This document shows, piece by piece, positions 9,742-16,514 of a DNA stretch of 19,262 bases. Position 1 is the stretch's first letter. Each line of letters starts with the position of its first letter. Origin of the DNA: Aquamicrobium sp. (GTDB lineage Bacteria > Pseudomonadota > Alphaproteobacteria > Rhizobiales > Rhizobiaceae); contig JACZJD010000277.1 of assembly GCA_014860725.1 (NCBI GenBank), forward strand, positions 1 through 19,262, read 5' to 3'. The translations under genes and the position numbers were made by a program. A model generated the notes under the pieces. The model saw nothing but the letters and a program-made list of their open reading frames with translations. It did no database searches and was not told where the DNA came from.

Positions 9742-10875
9742 TTACCGGATGGCGACATGCGCTTCGTTGAGTGCAGACGGCGTGGTAACGCCGAGATGGG
9801 CCATGGCGATGGCCAGCTCGTCGATGAGAAGCTGGAGCGCGTGACGCACGCCCGCCTTGCCGCCGGCCGCCAGCCCGTACATGGCGGTGCGGCCGACGAG
9901 CACGAAGTCCGCGCCGCAGGCCAGCGCCTTGGCGACGTGCTCGCCGCTGCGGATGCCGCTGTCGAGGATGACCGTGAAGTCGGGGCCGACCGCCGCGCGC
10001 ACCTCGATCAGGCTGTCGATGGTCGCCATCGCGCCCTCGACCTGCCTGCCGCCGTGGTTGGAGACGACGATGGCGTCGGCGCCTTCCTCCCTCGCCCGCA
10101 CCGCGTCCTCAGCCGACTGGATGCCCTTCAGGATCAGGCGGCGCGGCCACTGGCGGCGGATCTCCTTGACCACGCCCCAGTCGAGCCGCGCGGAGGATTG
10201 CGAGGACATGTAGGCCGCGAGCGACTGGGCGCTGCTCTTGGGCGGTGCGTAGCGCTCGATCGAGGCGAAGCGCGGCACGCCATGGCGCAGCGTCTCCAGC
10301 GCCCAGCGCGGCCGCGAGGCGATGTCCATGACCAGCGACGGCGTCGGCCGCAGCGGAAGCTGGAAGCCGTTGCGCAGGTCGCGCAGGCGGCGCGAGGGCC
10401 GCGGCACGTCGACGGTGACGACCAGCGCCTCGAAGCCGGCATTGTCGGCCCTGACGATGAGGTCGTCGACGACCGCCTCGGACTTGGCGACGTAGAGCTG
10501 GAACCAGCTTCCGGGCGCGATCTCCCCTATCCGCTCGATCGAGGTGGTACCGGCCGTGGACAGCGTGTAGGGCAGGCCCATCTCGGCGGCCGTGCGCGCC
10601 ACGCTCTCGTCGCCGCCCGGCCAGATCAGGTTGGTCAGCCCGATGGGGGCGATGCCGATGGGCGCAGCCCAGCGCCGGCCGAGAAGCCCGGTCTCGGTGG
10701 CGACGACCTCCGTGTTCACCAGCGCGCGCGGCCGCAGGCGGATGGCGTCGAAGGCGGCGGTGTTGTGCCTCAGCCCGCCCTCGTGGCCGGCGCCGCCGTC
10801 CATGAAGTCGAAGATCACGCGCGGAATGCGGCGTCTGGCCCGGTCGCGAAGGTCGTCGATGCTGTGTGCGTTCAT
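9742..10875 (-). CDS. FMN-dependent 2-hydroxyacid dehydrogenase/oxidase (LldD/mandelate dehydrogenase family)
   Basis: A 377-aa member of the FMN-dependent alpha-hydroxyacid family, which oxidises an L-2-hydroxyacid to a 2-oxoacid. Visible motifs: FDFMDGGAG near residue 22, APIGLTNLIWPGGDE, WFQLYV, VTVDVPRPSRRLRDLRNGF, ILKGI with the FMN-contacting Lys, SNHGGRQ with catalytic His274 and substrate Arg277, DSGIRSG with Arg309, and VGRTAMYG. The long segment between RNGFQ and LDWGVVKEI matches the extra loop that attaches LldD and mandelate dehydrogenase to the membrane, so electrons may go to the respiratory chain rather than to oxygen. The usual first active-site Tyr is Phe22 here, as I recall also for E. 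coli LldD. It is the last gene of the aminotransferase operon. Lactate, glycolate, mandelate or another hydroxyacid are all possible. Confidence 0.9.
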   Translation of the reverse strand: MNAHSIDDLRDRARRRIPRVIFDFMDGGAGHEGGLRHNTAAFDAIRLRPRALVNTEVVATETGLLGRRWAAPIGIAPIGLTNLIWPGGDESVARTAAEMGLPYTLSTAGTTSIERIGEIAPGSWFQLYVAKSEAVVDDLIVRADNAGFEALVVTVDVPRPSRRLRDLRNGFQLPLRPTPSLVMDIASRPRWALETLRHGVPRFASIERYAPPKSSAQSLAAYMSSQSSARLDWGVVKEIRRQWPRRLILKGIQSAEDAVRAREEGADAIVVSNHGGRQVEGAMATIDSLIEVRAAVGPDFTVILDSGIRSGEHVAKALACGADFVLVGRTAMYGLAAGGKAGVRHALQLLIDELAIAMAHLGVTTPSALNEAHVAIR

Positions 10876-10937
10876 CGCAGTGATCCAGAAGGCTTCACCA
10901 TGTCGGGGCCGGCAACGCCGTCGGCCGGCACCGCCGC

Positions 10938-11819
10938 TCAGTCCGTCCGCATGATCTGCGCCGGGTTGGCCCGCGGGTCGCGCGGCGCCCATTGCCCGGC
11001 CTCGACCTGGGCCAGGAACTCGGCCAGGAAGCGGTTGAAGAGATCCGGCTCCTCGAGGTTGAGCGTGTGTCCGGCCTTGGGCAGGACGCAGAGCCCTGCC
11101 GCGGGAATCGTCTTCTTCAGGAAGATGCCGGGCTGGAGGCAGTGGTCGTCCTCGTCGCCGACCATCACCAGAACCGGCGCGGCGAGCGTCCGGAACTCCT
11201 TCTCCAGCGCATAGAGCGAGGGCCGGCGCGCCTGCACGCCGCGCATGGTGTTGGCCGCGCCGCGCTCCGAATGCAGGCCGAGCCGCTCGGCGAACAGCGC
11301 CCAGCCGCGCGGGTCCTTGTTCTGGAACTGCACGCGGGAGGCGCCTTCGGCATAGATCGGCGCGAACGCGCTGGCGCCGCGCGTCTCGAAGTTCTGCGCC
11401 ACCTGCTCGGACACGCCCTTGAAATAGGCGTCGTGCTCCAGCTCGGCGCCGTAGCCCGTGCCGGCGGCGACGACCGACAGCACCCGGTCGGGATGGCGGA
11501 TCGCGGCGTGGAGGCAGGCGAAGCCGCCCATGGACAGGCCGACGATGTGGGCCTTGTCGATGCCGGCCGCGTCCATGACGTGGACGATGTCGTCGGCCGC
11601 CTGCGCCTGCGAATAGGCGTCGACGCTTTCGGGAATGTCCGAGGGGGCATAGCCGCGGGCCGCGAAGGTCACGCAGCGGTGGCGGCGCGAGAAGAAGCCC
11701 ATCTGCGGCTCCCAGCTCCAGTAGCTGCCGCCGAACTCGTGGACAAAGACGATCGGCGTGCCGCCGCCCGCCTCCTCGTAGTAGAGCCTGACGCCGTCGC
11801 CGGCCGTTGCGTAAGCCAT
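10938..11819 (-). CDS. Alpha/beta-fold hydrolase
   Basis: A 293-aa alpha/beta hydrolase. The N-terminal half shows IVFVHEFGGSYWSWEPQ (oxyanion-hole region, HE-GG rather than the common HG-GG), then ARGYAPSD and the nucleophile elbow VGLSMGG with Ser96. The acid is probably Asp222 or Asp225 in MVGDEDDHCL, and the base His251 in KAGHTLNLEEP. A cap insertion of roughly residues 130-205 lies between core strands. Similar proteins include 3-oxoadipate enol-lactonase-like enzymes, carboxylesterases and C-C bond hydrolases, so the reaction cannot be fixed. The start follows a GAGGTC ribosome site, 8 nt after the SDR stop, so the two are co-expressed. It might hydrolyse an ester, lactone or amide of the pathway substrate. 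Confidence 0.9.
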   Translation of the reverse strand: MAYATAGDGVRLYYEEAGGGTPIVFVHEFGGSYWSWEPQMGFFSRRHRCVTFAARGYAPSDIPESVDAYSQAQAADDIVHVMDAAGIDKAHIVGLSMGGFACLHAAIRHPDRVLSVVAAGTGYGAELEHDAYFKGVSEQVAQNFETRGASAFAPIYAEGASRVQFQNKDPRGWALFAERLGLHSERGAANTMRGVQARRPSLYALEKEFRTLAAPVLVMVGDEDDHCLQPGIFLKKTIPAAGLCVLPKAGHTLNLEEPDLFNRFLAEFLAQVEAGQWAPRDPRANPAQIMRTD

Positions 11820-11827
11820 GGCCGACC

Positions 11828-12607
11828 TCAGATCACGGAGCGGCGCGAGGCGATGCCGCCGTCGACGGTGAAGATCGCGCCGCTGGTGTAGCCGGAGCGG
11901 TAGGAGGCGAGGAAGACGATGAGATCGGTGATCTCGCGCACATGTGCCGGCCGCCGCAGCGGGTAGCGGTCGAGCAGCTCCTCGTAGCGCGACTCGTCGC
12001 CGAGCCAGGCCTTCGCGCGCTTGCGCAGCATGTTGTAGATGCGGTCGGTATCGACCGGGCCGGGATTGACGCCGACGATGCGGATGTTGTCGTCGAGGCT
12101 CGAGCCGCCCATGGCGCGGGTGAAGGCCATGAGCGCGGCATTGCCCGTCGTGCCGGCGACGTAGTTGGGGTCGAACACCTCGCCGCCATTGCCGATGTTG
12201 TTGATGATGACGCCGCCGCCGCGCTGCTTCATGCGCGGGTAGAGGGCGCGGGTGAAGTTGACGTAGCCGAGCACCTTCAGCTCCCAGCCGGTGCGCCACT
12301 TCTCCTCGTCGATGTCCCACAGGTTGCCGCTGGGGATGACGCCGGCATTGTTGACGAGGACGTCGACGTCGCCGGCCGCGTCGAGAACGGCATCGACCGC
12401 GCCCGGCTCGGTGAGATCGAGCGCCTGATAGCCGACCTGGGCGCCCTTGGCCGTGAGCTCCTTCCTGATGCTTTCGAGCCGGTCGCCCGAGCGCGCCACC
12501 AGGTGCAGCGCGCATCCTTCCTCGGCGAACGACGTCGCCAGCCCCTCGCCGATGCCCTGCGACGCGCCCGTGATGAGGACTTTCTTACCCTTCAGACCAA
12601 GGTCCAT
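11828..12607 (-). CDS. Short-chain dehydrogenase/reductase with atypical catalytic residues
   Basis: A 259-aa SDR with a clear Rossmann N-terminus: TGASQGIG at 13-20, Asp64 after the fourth strand, and NNAG at 86-89. The C-terminal PGPVDTDR and the last FTVDGG are also typical. The active site is not: the usual Y-x3-K is Tyr149-V-A-G-Thr153, the usual helix Asn is Lys111 (WELKVLG), and the expected Ser before Tyr falls in INNIGNGG with no Ser. I recall related SDRs with the ELKVFGY and YIAG-GNAALMAFTRA pattern, so this looks like a real subfamily rather than a mutant. Substrate unknown. The ATG has a GGGAG ribosome site. The gene lies 46 bp after the aminotransferase. Confidence 0.92.
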   Translation of the reverse strand: MDLGLKGKKVLITGASQGIGEGLATSFAEEGCALHLVARSGDRLESIRKELTAKGAQVGYQALDLTEPGAVDAVLDAAGDVDVLVNNAGVIPSGNLWDIDEEKWRTGWELKVLGYVNFTRALYPRMKQRGGGVIINNIGNGGEVFDPNYVAGTTGNAALMAFTRAMGGSSLDDNIRIVGVNPGPVDTDRIYNMLRKRAKAWLGDESRYEELLDRYPLRRPAHVREITDLIVFLASYRSGYTSGAIFTVDGGIASRRSVI

Positions 12608-12653
12608 CTCGTTCTCCCGATTTGTGCCTGCACTGCCCGCGTGACGCCAACAG

Positions 12654-13787
12654 TCAGAAAAGCTTGACTTGCTCGTTGTTGCCGCGCGCGCGCTCGACCA
12701 GATCGGGCAGCAGGGCGACGAATTCCTCGACCCATTCGGCCGGCACCGAGGTGCTGACCTTGACGAAGCGGTCGCCGAAATTGGGCGTGTGGTAGGCGCC
12801 CTGGCGGATCATGATGTTGCGCTTCTGGTATTCCGCCACCAGCGCCTCGGGCGCGACGCCCGCCTTCTGCGTCTCGATGACCACGAAATTGCCGCTCGAC
12901 GGGAAGACCGGCATTTCGAGCCTGTCGATGCGGTCGACGGCGTCCTTGACCAGCTTCTGGTTGGACCGCGTCAGTTCGAGCACCTGCGGGAACCATTCCG
13001 CCTTCACCCGGATGCCGGCGGCGGCGGCGCGCTGCGACAGGATCGAGGAACCGAGATTGTTGGGCGGCGCGACCGCCAGCCGCTCGACCAGATCCGGGTG
13101 GGCGACGATGGCGCCAACGCGCAGGCCGGCCAGCCCCAGCCACTTGGAGAAGCTGTAGATGGTGATCGTCTTCTCCGGGTAGAGCGTCGCCGCCAGCGTG
13201 TGGTCGTAGGCGAAATGCCGGTAGGTGCAGTCGTGGATGAGCCAGGCGTCGGCCTTGCGGGCGATGTCGGCGATCGCGGCGATCTCCTCCCGCGTGCAGG
13301 CGGTGCCGAGCGGGTTGTTCGGATCGACGAGATAGATGAGCTTCGTCTTCGGCGTGATCGCCGCCGCCAGCCTCTCGGGCGCGAGGCGGTAGCCGTATTC
13401 CTCGCCGTAGATCGGGATCTGCTTCACCGTGGCGCCGACGGCGCGGGCGAAGGCCATCGGCCAGTTCCAGGTCGGGTCGGTGGTGATGAACTCGTCGCCG
13501 GGGGAAAGCAGCGTGTGGCATGCATGATAGAGCGAGGCGACCGCGCCGTCGGAGACCAGCGCCGACAGGCCGGGGAGCCCGAGATCGGCAATGATGCCCT
13601 CGCGCAGTTCCTCCAGGCCGGCCGGCGGGCCGTAGATGTGGAACTCCTCCTCGGCGATGCACCGCTGCATGGCCTCGACCACCGCCGGGTGCACCGGGGC
13701 GTGGTTGGTGTTCTGGCCGAGCCAGCGCAGCCCCTTCGTGTTCACCAGCCTGTCGAAATGCGCGTTCCGCTGTTCAAAACTTCTCAT
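12654..13787 (-). CDS. PLP-dependent aminotransferase, class I/II fold
   Basis: A 377-aa fold-type I aminotransferase. Visible features: GPPAGLEELREGI near residue 53, SDGAVASLYH and DPTWNWP around the cofactor, DPNNPLGT with Asn158, DCTYRHFAYD with Asp186 and Tyr189, and YSFSKWLGLAGLRVG with the Schiff-base Lys215 and Arg223. The C-terminal position that normally holds the substrate alpha-carboxylate Arg reads RFVKVSTSV, with Lys343 where Arg is expected, so the amino donor or acceptor may be unusual. A GGGGAG ribosome site precedes the ATG at 13787; an ATG at 13826 lies inside the proposed promoter and is rejected. First gene of the minus operon, divergent from the GntR regulator. It would link an amino acid to its 2-oxoacid. 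Confidence 0.92.
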   Translation of the reverse strand: MRSFEQRNAHFDRLVNTKGLRWLGQNTNHAPVHPAVVEAMQRCIAEEEFHIYGPPAGLEELREGIIADLGLPGLSALVSDGAVASLYHACHTLLSPGDEFITTDPTWNWPMAFARAVGATVKQIPIYGEEYGYRLAPERLAAAITPKTKLIYLVDPNNPLGTACTREEIAAIADIARKADAWLIHDCTYRHFAYDHTLAATLYPEKTITIYSFSKWLGLAGLRVGAIVAHPDLVERLAVAPPNNLGSSILSQRAAAAGIRVKAEWFPQVLELTRSNQKLVKDAVDRIDRLEMPVFPSSGNFVVIETQKAGVAPEALVAEYQKRNIMIRQGAYHTPNFGDRFVKVSTSVPAEWVEEFVALLPDLVERARGNNEQVKLF

Positions 13788-13824
13788 GGCGTTCTCCCCA
13801 GTGCGCGGCGCGCACGTCGAATGC

Positions 13825-13854
13825 ACTATGGCAATGGCATGCGGAATAAGTCAA
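13825..13854 (-). promoter_or_regulatory. Sigma70-like promoter of the aminotransferase operon
   Basis: On the minus strand TTGACT (13849-13854) is followed after 18 nt by CATAGT (13825-13830), the same -10 hexamer as at the amidohydrolase promoter. The spacer contains GCATGCCA, so a bound repressor would block polymerase. Confidence 0.55.
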
Positions 13855-13893
13855 TATTGTATGCCGAAATTGCTCAACGGCATTTTTGACAAA

Positions 13894-13923
13894 GATGCAT
13901 GCCACAAGGGGGTGGGATGCATG
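13894..13923. repeat. Direct repeat GATGCATG, two copies 22 bp apart
   Basis: Identical 8-mers at 13894-13901 and 13916-13923 lie on the same face of the helix, about two turns apart, upstream of gntR. The first extends to GCATGCCA, which is also found in the opposite promoter. Candidate regulator binding sites. Confidence 0.5.
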
Positions 13924-14008
13924 TTCATCAAGGCTTGTTTGCCCGCCAGTTTTGAAGCAGAGACGGTAAGGGTGGCGGCCGGACAGGACGCCGGGAGAGG
14001 AAGGAACC

Positions 14009-14695
14009 ATGCTGGACAGCGAAGCGACCTCATTGACCGCGGAAGTGGCGACACGACTGGAGCAGGAGATATTGCAGGGCGTCCGCAAGCCCGGCGACCG
14101 GCTGGACGAGCGCCAGCTCGCGGAGAGCTTCGGCGTGTCGCGCACGCCGATTCGCGAGGCGTTGCAGCGTCTTTCGGCCAGCGGTCTGGTAGTGTCGCGC
14201 GGGCGGCAGGGACTGCAGGTCGCCAAGCTCGCCGTGGCCGATCTCCTCGACGCCTTCAGCGTGGTGGCGGAGATGGAGGCGCTGGCGGCGGCCCAGGCGG
14301 CGCGGCGCATCCTGCCGGAGCAGAAGGAAACGCTGCAGGCGACGCAGAAGGCCTGCGCGGCCGCGGCCCTGGCCGGCGACGCCGAGGGCTTCTACCTCGC
14401 GAATCTCGATTTCCACGACGCCATCTCGGCGGCGAGCCACAACCGCGTGCTGCAGGACCATCTGCGCCGGCTGACGGTGAAGACCTCGCCCTACCGCCGC
14501 ATCATCACCTACCAGTCGGACCGCATGAAGGCGTCGATCGACGAGCACAACACCATCATGGAAGCCATCCTCACCGGCGACAGCGCCGGCGCGAGCAAGG
14601 CGATGCGCTCGCACGTCACGCTTCTCGGCGAGGGCCTGTCCGATCTCATCCATTTCCTCAGCCGGACCGAGGAGGAGAATGCCGGCCGGCGTTGA
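14009..14695 (+). CDS. GntR-family transcriptional regulator, FCD subfamily
   Basis: A 228-aa DNA-binding regulator. Residues about 9-72 form the winged helix (LEQEILQG...GDRLDERQLAESFGVSRTPIREALQRLSASGLV). Residues about 78-215 form the all-helical FCD ligand domain, with the metal or ligand pocket residues expected from the family: Asn132 and His136 (NLDFHDAI), His180 (IDEHNTIM) and His202 (MRSHV). FCD regulators usually bind a small carboxylate and release DNA. A strong GAGAGGAAGG ribosome site precedes the ATG. It lies between two divergent catabolic operons and is their most likely local regulator; the effector may be the 2-oxoacid or a related acid. Target sites are inferred, not proven. 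Confidence 0.95.
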   Translation: MLDSEATSLTAEVATRLEQEILQGVRKPGDRLDERQLAESFGVSRTPIREALQRLSASGLVVSRGRQGLQVAKLAVADLLDAFSVVAEMEALAAAQAARRILPEQKETLQATQKACAAAALAGDAEGFYLANLDFHDAISAASHNRVLQDHLRRLTVKTSPYRRIITYQSDRMKASIDEHNTIMEAILTGDSAGASKAMRSHVTLLGEGLSDLIHFLSRTEEENAGRR

Positions 14696-14709
14696 GGGAG
14701 CGGATCGCT

Positions 14710-14730
14710 CGGCCGGAACGCCACCGGCCG
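14710..14730 (+). terminator. Possible terminator hairpin after gntR
   Basis: A perfect 7-bp stem (CGGCCGG/CCGGCCG) with a 7-nt loop starts 15 nt after the gntR stop. There is no T-tract behind it, so it may be a weak or factor-assisted terminator, or simply an mRNA 3' end structure. Confidence 0.35.
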
Positions 14731-14885
14731 CTGCTGAGAGGACGATGCGCGGGAGCGGCACGAGCGGCTTTCCGCACTCTCTACGGTAGCTGCCGCCAAG
14801 TCCGACACGGTTTTCGCCGGCAACGGCGCGCGCGTGACGGCCGCATCCGTTGAATTGGCGCTCGGCGCCGGCTTTAGAGGGAGAC

Positions 14886-14911
14886 GACGGGGTTTCCCTC
14901 CTCTCCCCGTC
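14886..14911. repeat. Inverted repeat in the long intergenic region
   Basis: GACGGGG (14886-14892) and CCCCGTC (14905-14911) can pair as a 7-bp stem around a 12-nt pyrimidine-rich loop. No U-tract follows. The role is unknown. Confidence 0.45.
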
Positions 14912-15005
14912 CCCCACCGGGACCAGCAAGCGGCTTCCGATTGGGTTTTCCGGGGCACTTCGCGGCCTCCTCGACTCCTGTTTCGCCCCGCAAACGCCCG
15001 AAGAT

Positions 15006-15070
15006 GCGTGCAAAATCACGGATCATGCACGCCAATCGCCATTGGCCCAAGCCTGCACCTTTGCGTGCAG
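15006..15070. repeat. Cluster of GTGCA/TGCAC half-sites
   Basis: GCGTGCA at 15006-15012 and its exact complement TGCACGC at 15026-15032 have starts 20 bp apart. Then CTGCAC (15053-15058) and GTGCAG (15065-15070) form a second inverted pair. The four half-sites lie 110-170 bp upstream of the proposed amidohydrolase promoter. Possible distal regulator sites. Confidence 0.4.
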
Positions 15071-15165
15071 CCACAATCCGTTGCGATTTCATGCTATTAG
15101 CGATTGGAGCCGGAGAACGCTCGCCTCCGCTGTCGCGCGCGGCACCCGATGAATCCTCACAAATT

Positions 15166-15207
15166 ATACGAAATCGTATTGCATGTATGCCAAATGGTGA
15201 TCATAGT
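15166..15207 (+). promoter_or_regulatory. Promoter and operator region of the amidohydrolase operon
   Basis: TTGCAT (15179-15184) is followed after 17 nt by CATAGT (15202-15207), placing transcription near 15214 and a leader of about 32 nt before the ATG at 15246. A near-palindrome TTGCATGTATGCCA (15179-15192) overlaps the -35 and spacer. A second inverted repeat, ATACGA-AA-TCGTAT (15166-15179), abuts it. The operator-like overlap suggests repression by the GntR protein. Confidence 0.55.
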
Positions 15208-15245
15208 TGGCCGAGGGCTCGGGCCCGGTTGACGGAAATGAGGTC

Positions 15246-16505
15246 ATGGCGGAAGCGTCCGGCGAAAAGCGGCCATCGGATCTTGTGGATGGGGAGCGGC
15301 TCTGGCAGCGCCACATGGAGTTGGCGCGCTGCGGCGCCCGCAGCGACGGCGGCGTCAACCGCCCCGCCCTGTCGCCGGAAGAGGCCGAGGCGCGGGCGAT
15401 GCTCGTCGAATGGGGCCGCCGCATCGGCCTCCAGCCCTATACGGACGCCGCGGCCAACCTCTTCCTTCGACTCGAAGGGCGCGATCCGGATGCCGCGCCC
15501 GTGCTTTCCGGCTCGCACATCGATTCCCAGCCGACCGGCGGCAAGTTCGACGGCGCCTTCGGCGTGCTGGCGGCGCTCGAAGCCGTCGAGGCCATCGTCA
15601 CCGGCGGCCGGACGCCGCTGCGACCGATCGAGATCGTGGCCTGGATGAACGAGGAAGGGTCGCGCTTCTCGCCCGGCATGGCCGGATCGGAGGCCTATAC
15701 CGGCGTCAAGCCGCTCGACGTTCTGCTCGACGTGCGCGATGCGGACGGCGTCAGCGTGCGCGAGGCCGTGGCGCAGATCCATGCCGGCGACGTTGACGTG
15801 CCGCTGCGCCCGCTCGGGCGGCCGGTCCATGCCTTCATAGAAGGACATATCGAGCAGGCCGACGCCCTGCAGCGCGCCGGCAAGGTCATCGGCATCGTCA
15901 CCGGCATCCAGGGCACGCGGCGCTATCGGGTCACGGTGACGGGCGAGGCCGCGCATGCCGGCACGGCGCTGCGCAGGGACCGCAAGGACGCGCTGATGGC
16001 GGCCGCGCGCATGGTGTGCGCCATCGACGAGGCGGCGCGCGAGCCGGACGACCTCAAGCTGACGGTCGGCCTGTTCGACGTCTTCCCCAACGCGCCGTCG
16101 GTGGTGCCGGAAAAGGTGTTCTTCGCCGTCGACGTCCGACACAACGACACCGCCGTGGTCGACCGGATGGACGGCATCGTCCGCGCCGCCGTCGAGCGCG
16201 AGAAGGGGCCGTGCACGGCAGCGCTCAAGCAGATCGCCCATGCGCCGTCGCTCGACTTCTCGGGCGAGCTGCGCGCGGTGCTGTCGCAGGTCGCGGCCGG
16301 GCTCGATCTGCCGATGATGGACGTCTATTCCGCGGCCGGGCACGACGCACGGCAGCTTCACTATTTCTGCCCGACGGCGATGTTCTTCATCCCGTGCCGG
16401 GACGGCATCAGCCACAATCCGAACGAATGGGCGGAGCCCGCGCATGTGACGGCGGGAGCGCGGCTCCTCGCCGACACGCTGTGGCGCATCGCCGACAAGG
16501 CATAG
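15246..16505 (+). CDS. M20-family Zn-dependent amidohydrolase (N-carbamoyl-L-amino-acid hydrolase/allantoate amidohydrolase type)
   Basis: A 419-aa binuclear-metal hydrolase of the M20 amidase branch that cleaves the carbamoyl or amide group from N-carbamoyl amino acids, allantoate or ureidopropionate. Motifs: the family N-terminus DGERLWQRHMELARCGA, GSHIDSQPTGGKFDG with metal residues His91 and Asp102, NEEGSRF with Glu136 and Glu137, EGHIEQ with His201, GEAAHAGT in the dimerisation domain, AAGHDARQ near 363 and ISHNPNEW with His390. An in-frame TTG at 15207 falls in the proposed -10, so I start at 15246. First gene of the plus operon, 10 nt ahead of the aldehyde dehydrogenase. Members of this family differ in substrate with few visible residue changes, so the precise substrate is open. 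Confidence 0.93.
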   Translation: MAEASGEKRPSDLVDGERLWQRHMELARCGARSDGGVNRPALSPEEAEARAMLVEWGRRIGLQPYTDAAANLFLRLEGRDPDAAPVLSGSHIDSQPTGGKFDGAFGVLAALEAVEAIVTGGRTPLRPIEIVAWMNEEGSRFSPGMAGSEAYTGVKPLDVLLDVRDADGVSVREAVAQIHAGDVDVPLRPLGRPVHAFIEGHIEQADALQRAGKVIGIVTGIQGTRRYRVTVTGEAAHAGTALRRDRKDALMAAARMVCAIDEAAREPDDLKLTVGLFDVFPNAPSVVPEKVFFAVDVRHNDTAVVDRMDGIVRAAVEREKGPCTAALKQIAHAPSLDFSGELRAVLSQVAAGLDLPMMDVYSAAGHDARQLHYFCPTAMFFIPCRDGISHNPNEWAEPAHVTAGARLLADTLWRIADKA

Positions 16506-16514
16506 GGAACGACG

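Larger units (their letters stand above)
13788..14008. promoter_or_regulatory. Divergent control region between aminotransferase operon and gntR
   Basis: A 221-bp region, AT-richer in its centre than the flanking genes. It holds the minus-strand promoter described separately, TGGCATGC at 13835-13842, TGTATGCCG at 13858-13866, and two direct GATGCATG copies at 13894-13901 and 13916-13923. On the plus strand a TTGACA at 13886-13891 lacks a convincing -10 partner, so the gntR promoter is not resolved. The arrangement suggests autoregulation and control of the operon by the GntR protein. Confidence 0.6.
14696..15178. other. Long non-coding stretch between gntR and the amidohydrolase promoter
   Basis: I see no convincing gene here. 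Open frames on both strands (for example 14850-15152 plus, 14874-15092 minus) lack ribosome sites and recognisable domains. It contains two adjacent hairpins just after gntR (GAGCG/CGCTC at 14698-14710 and CGGCCGG/CCGGCCG at 14710-14730), a longer hairpin at 14886-14911, and several TGCAC/GTGCA half-sites at 15006-15070. GC content falls sharply only near 15150, where the promoter begins. Confidence 0.7.

Noticed and set aside
13886..13914. TTGACA at 13886-13891 as the -35 of a gntR promoter
   Set aside because: The bases 16-19 nt downstream are G-rich with nothing resembling a -10; kept only as a note in the control region.
14834..15152. Small open frames in the long intergenic region as possible genes
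   Set aside because: No ribosome sites, no recognisable domains, overlapping frames on both strands, and one runs into the sequence just upstream of the promoter.
15207..15245. TTG at 15207 as the start of the amidohydrolase
   Set aside because: It lies in the proposed -10 element; the ATG at 15246 gives the normal family N-terminus and length.
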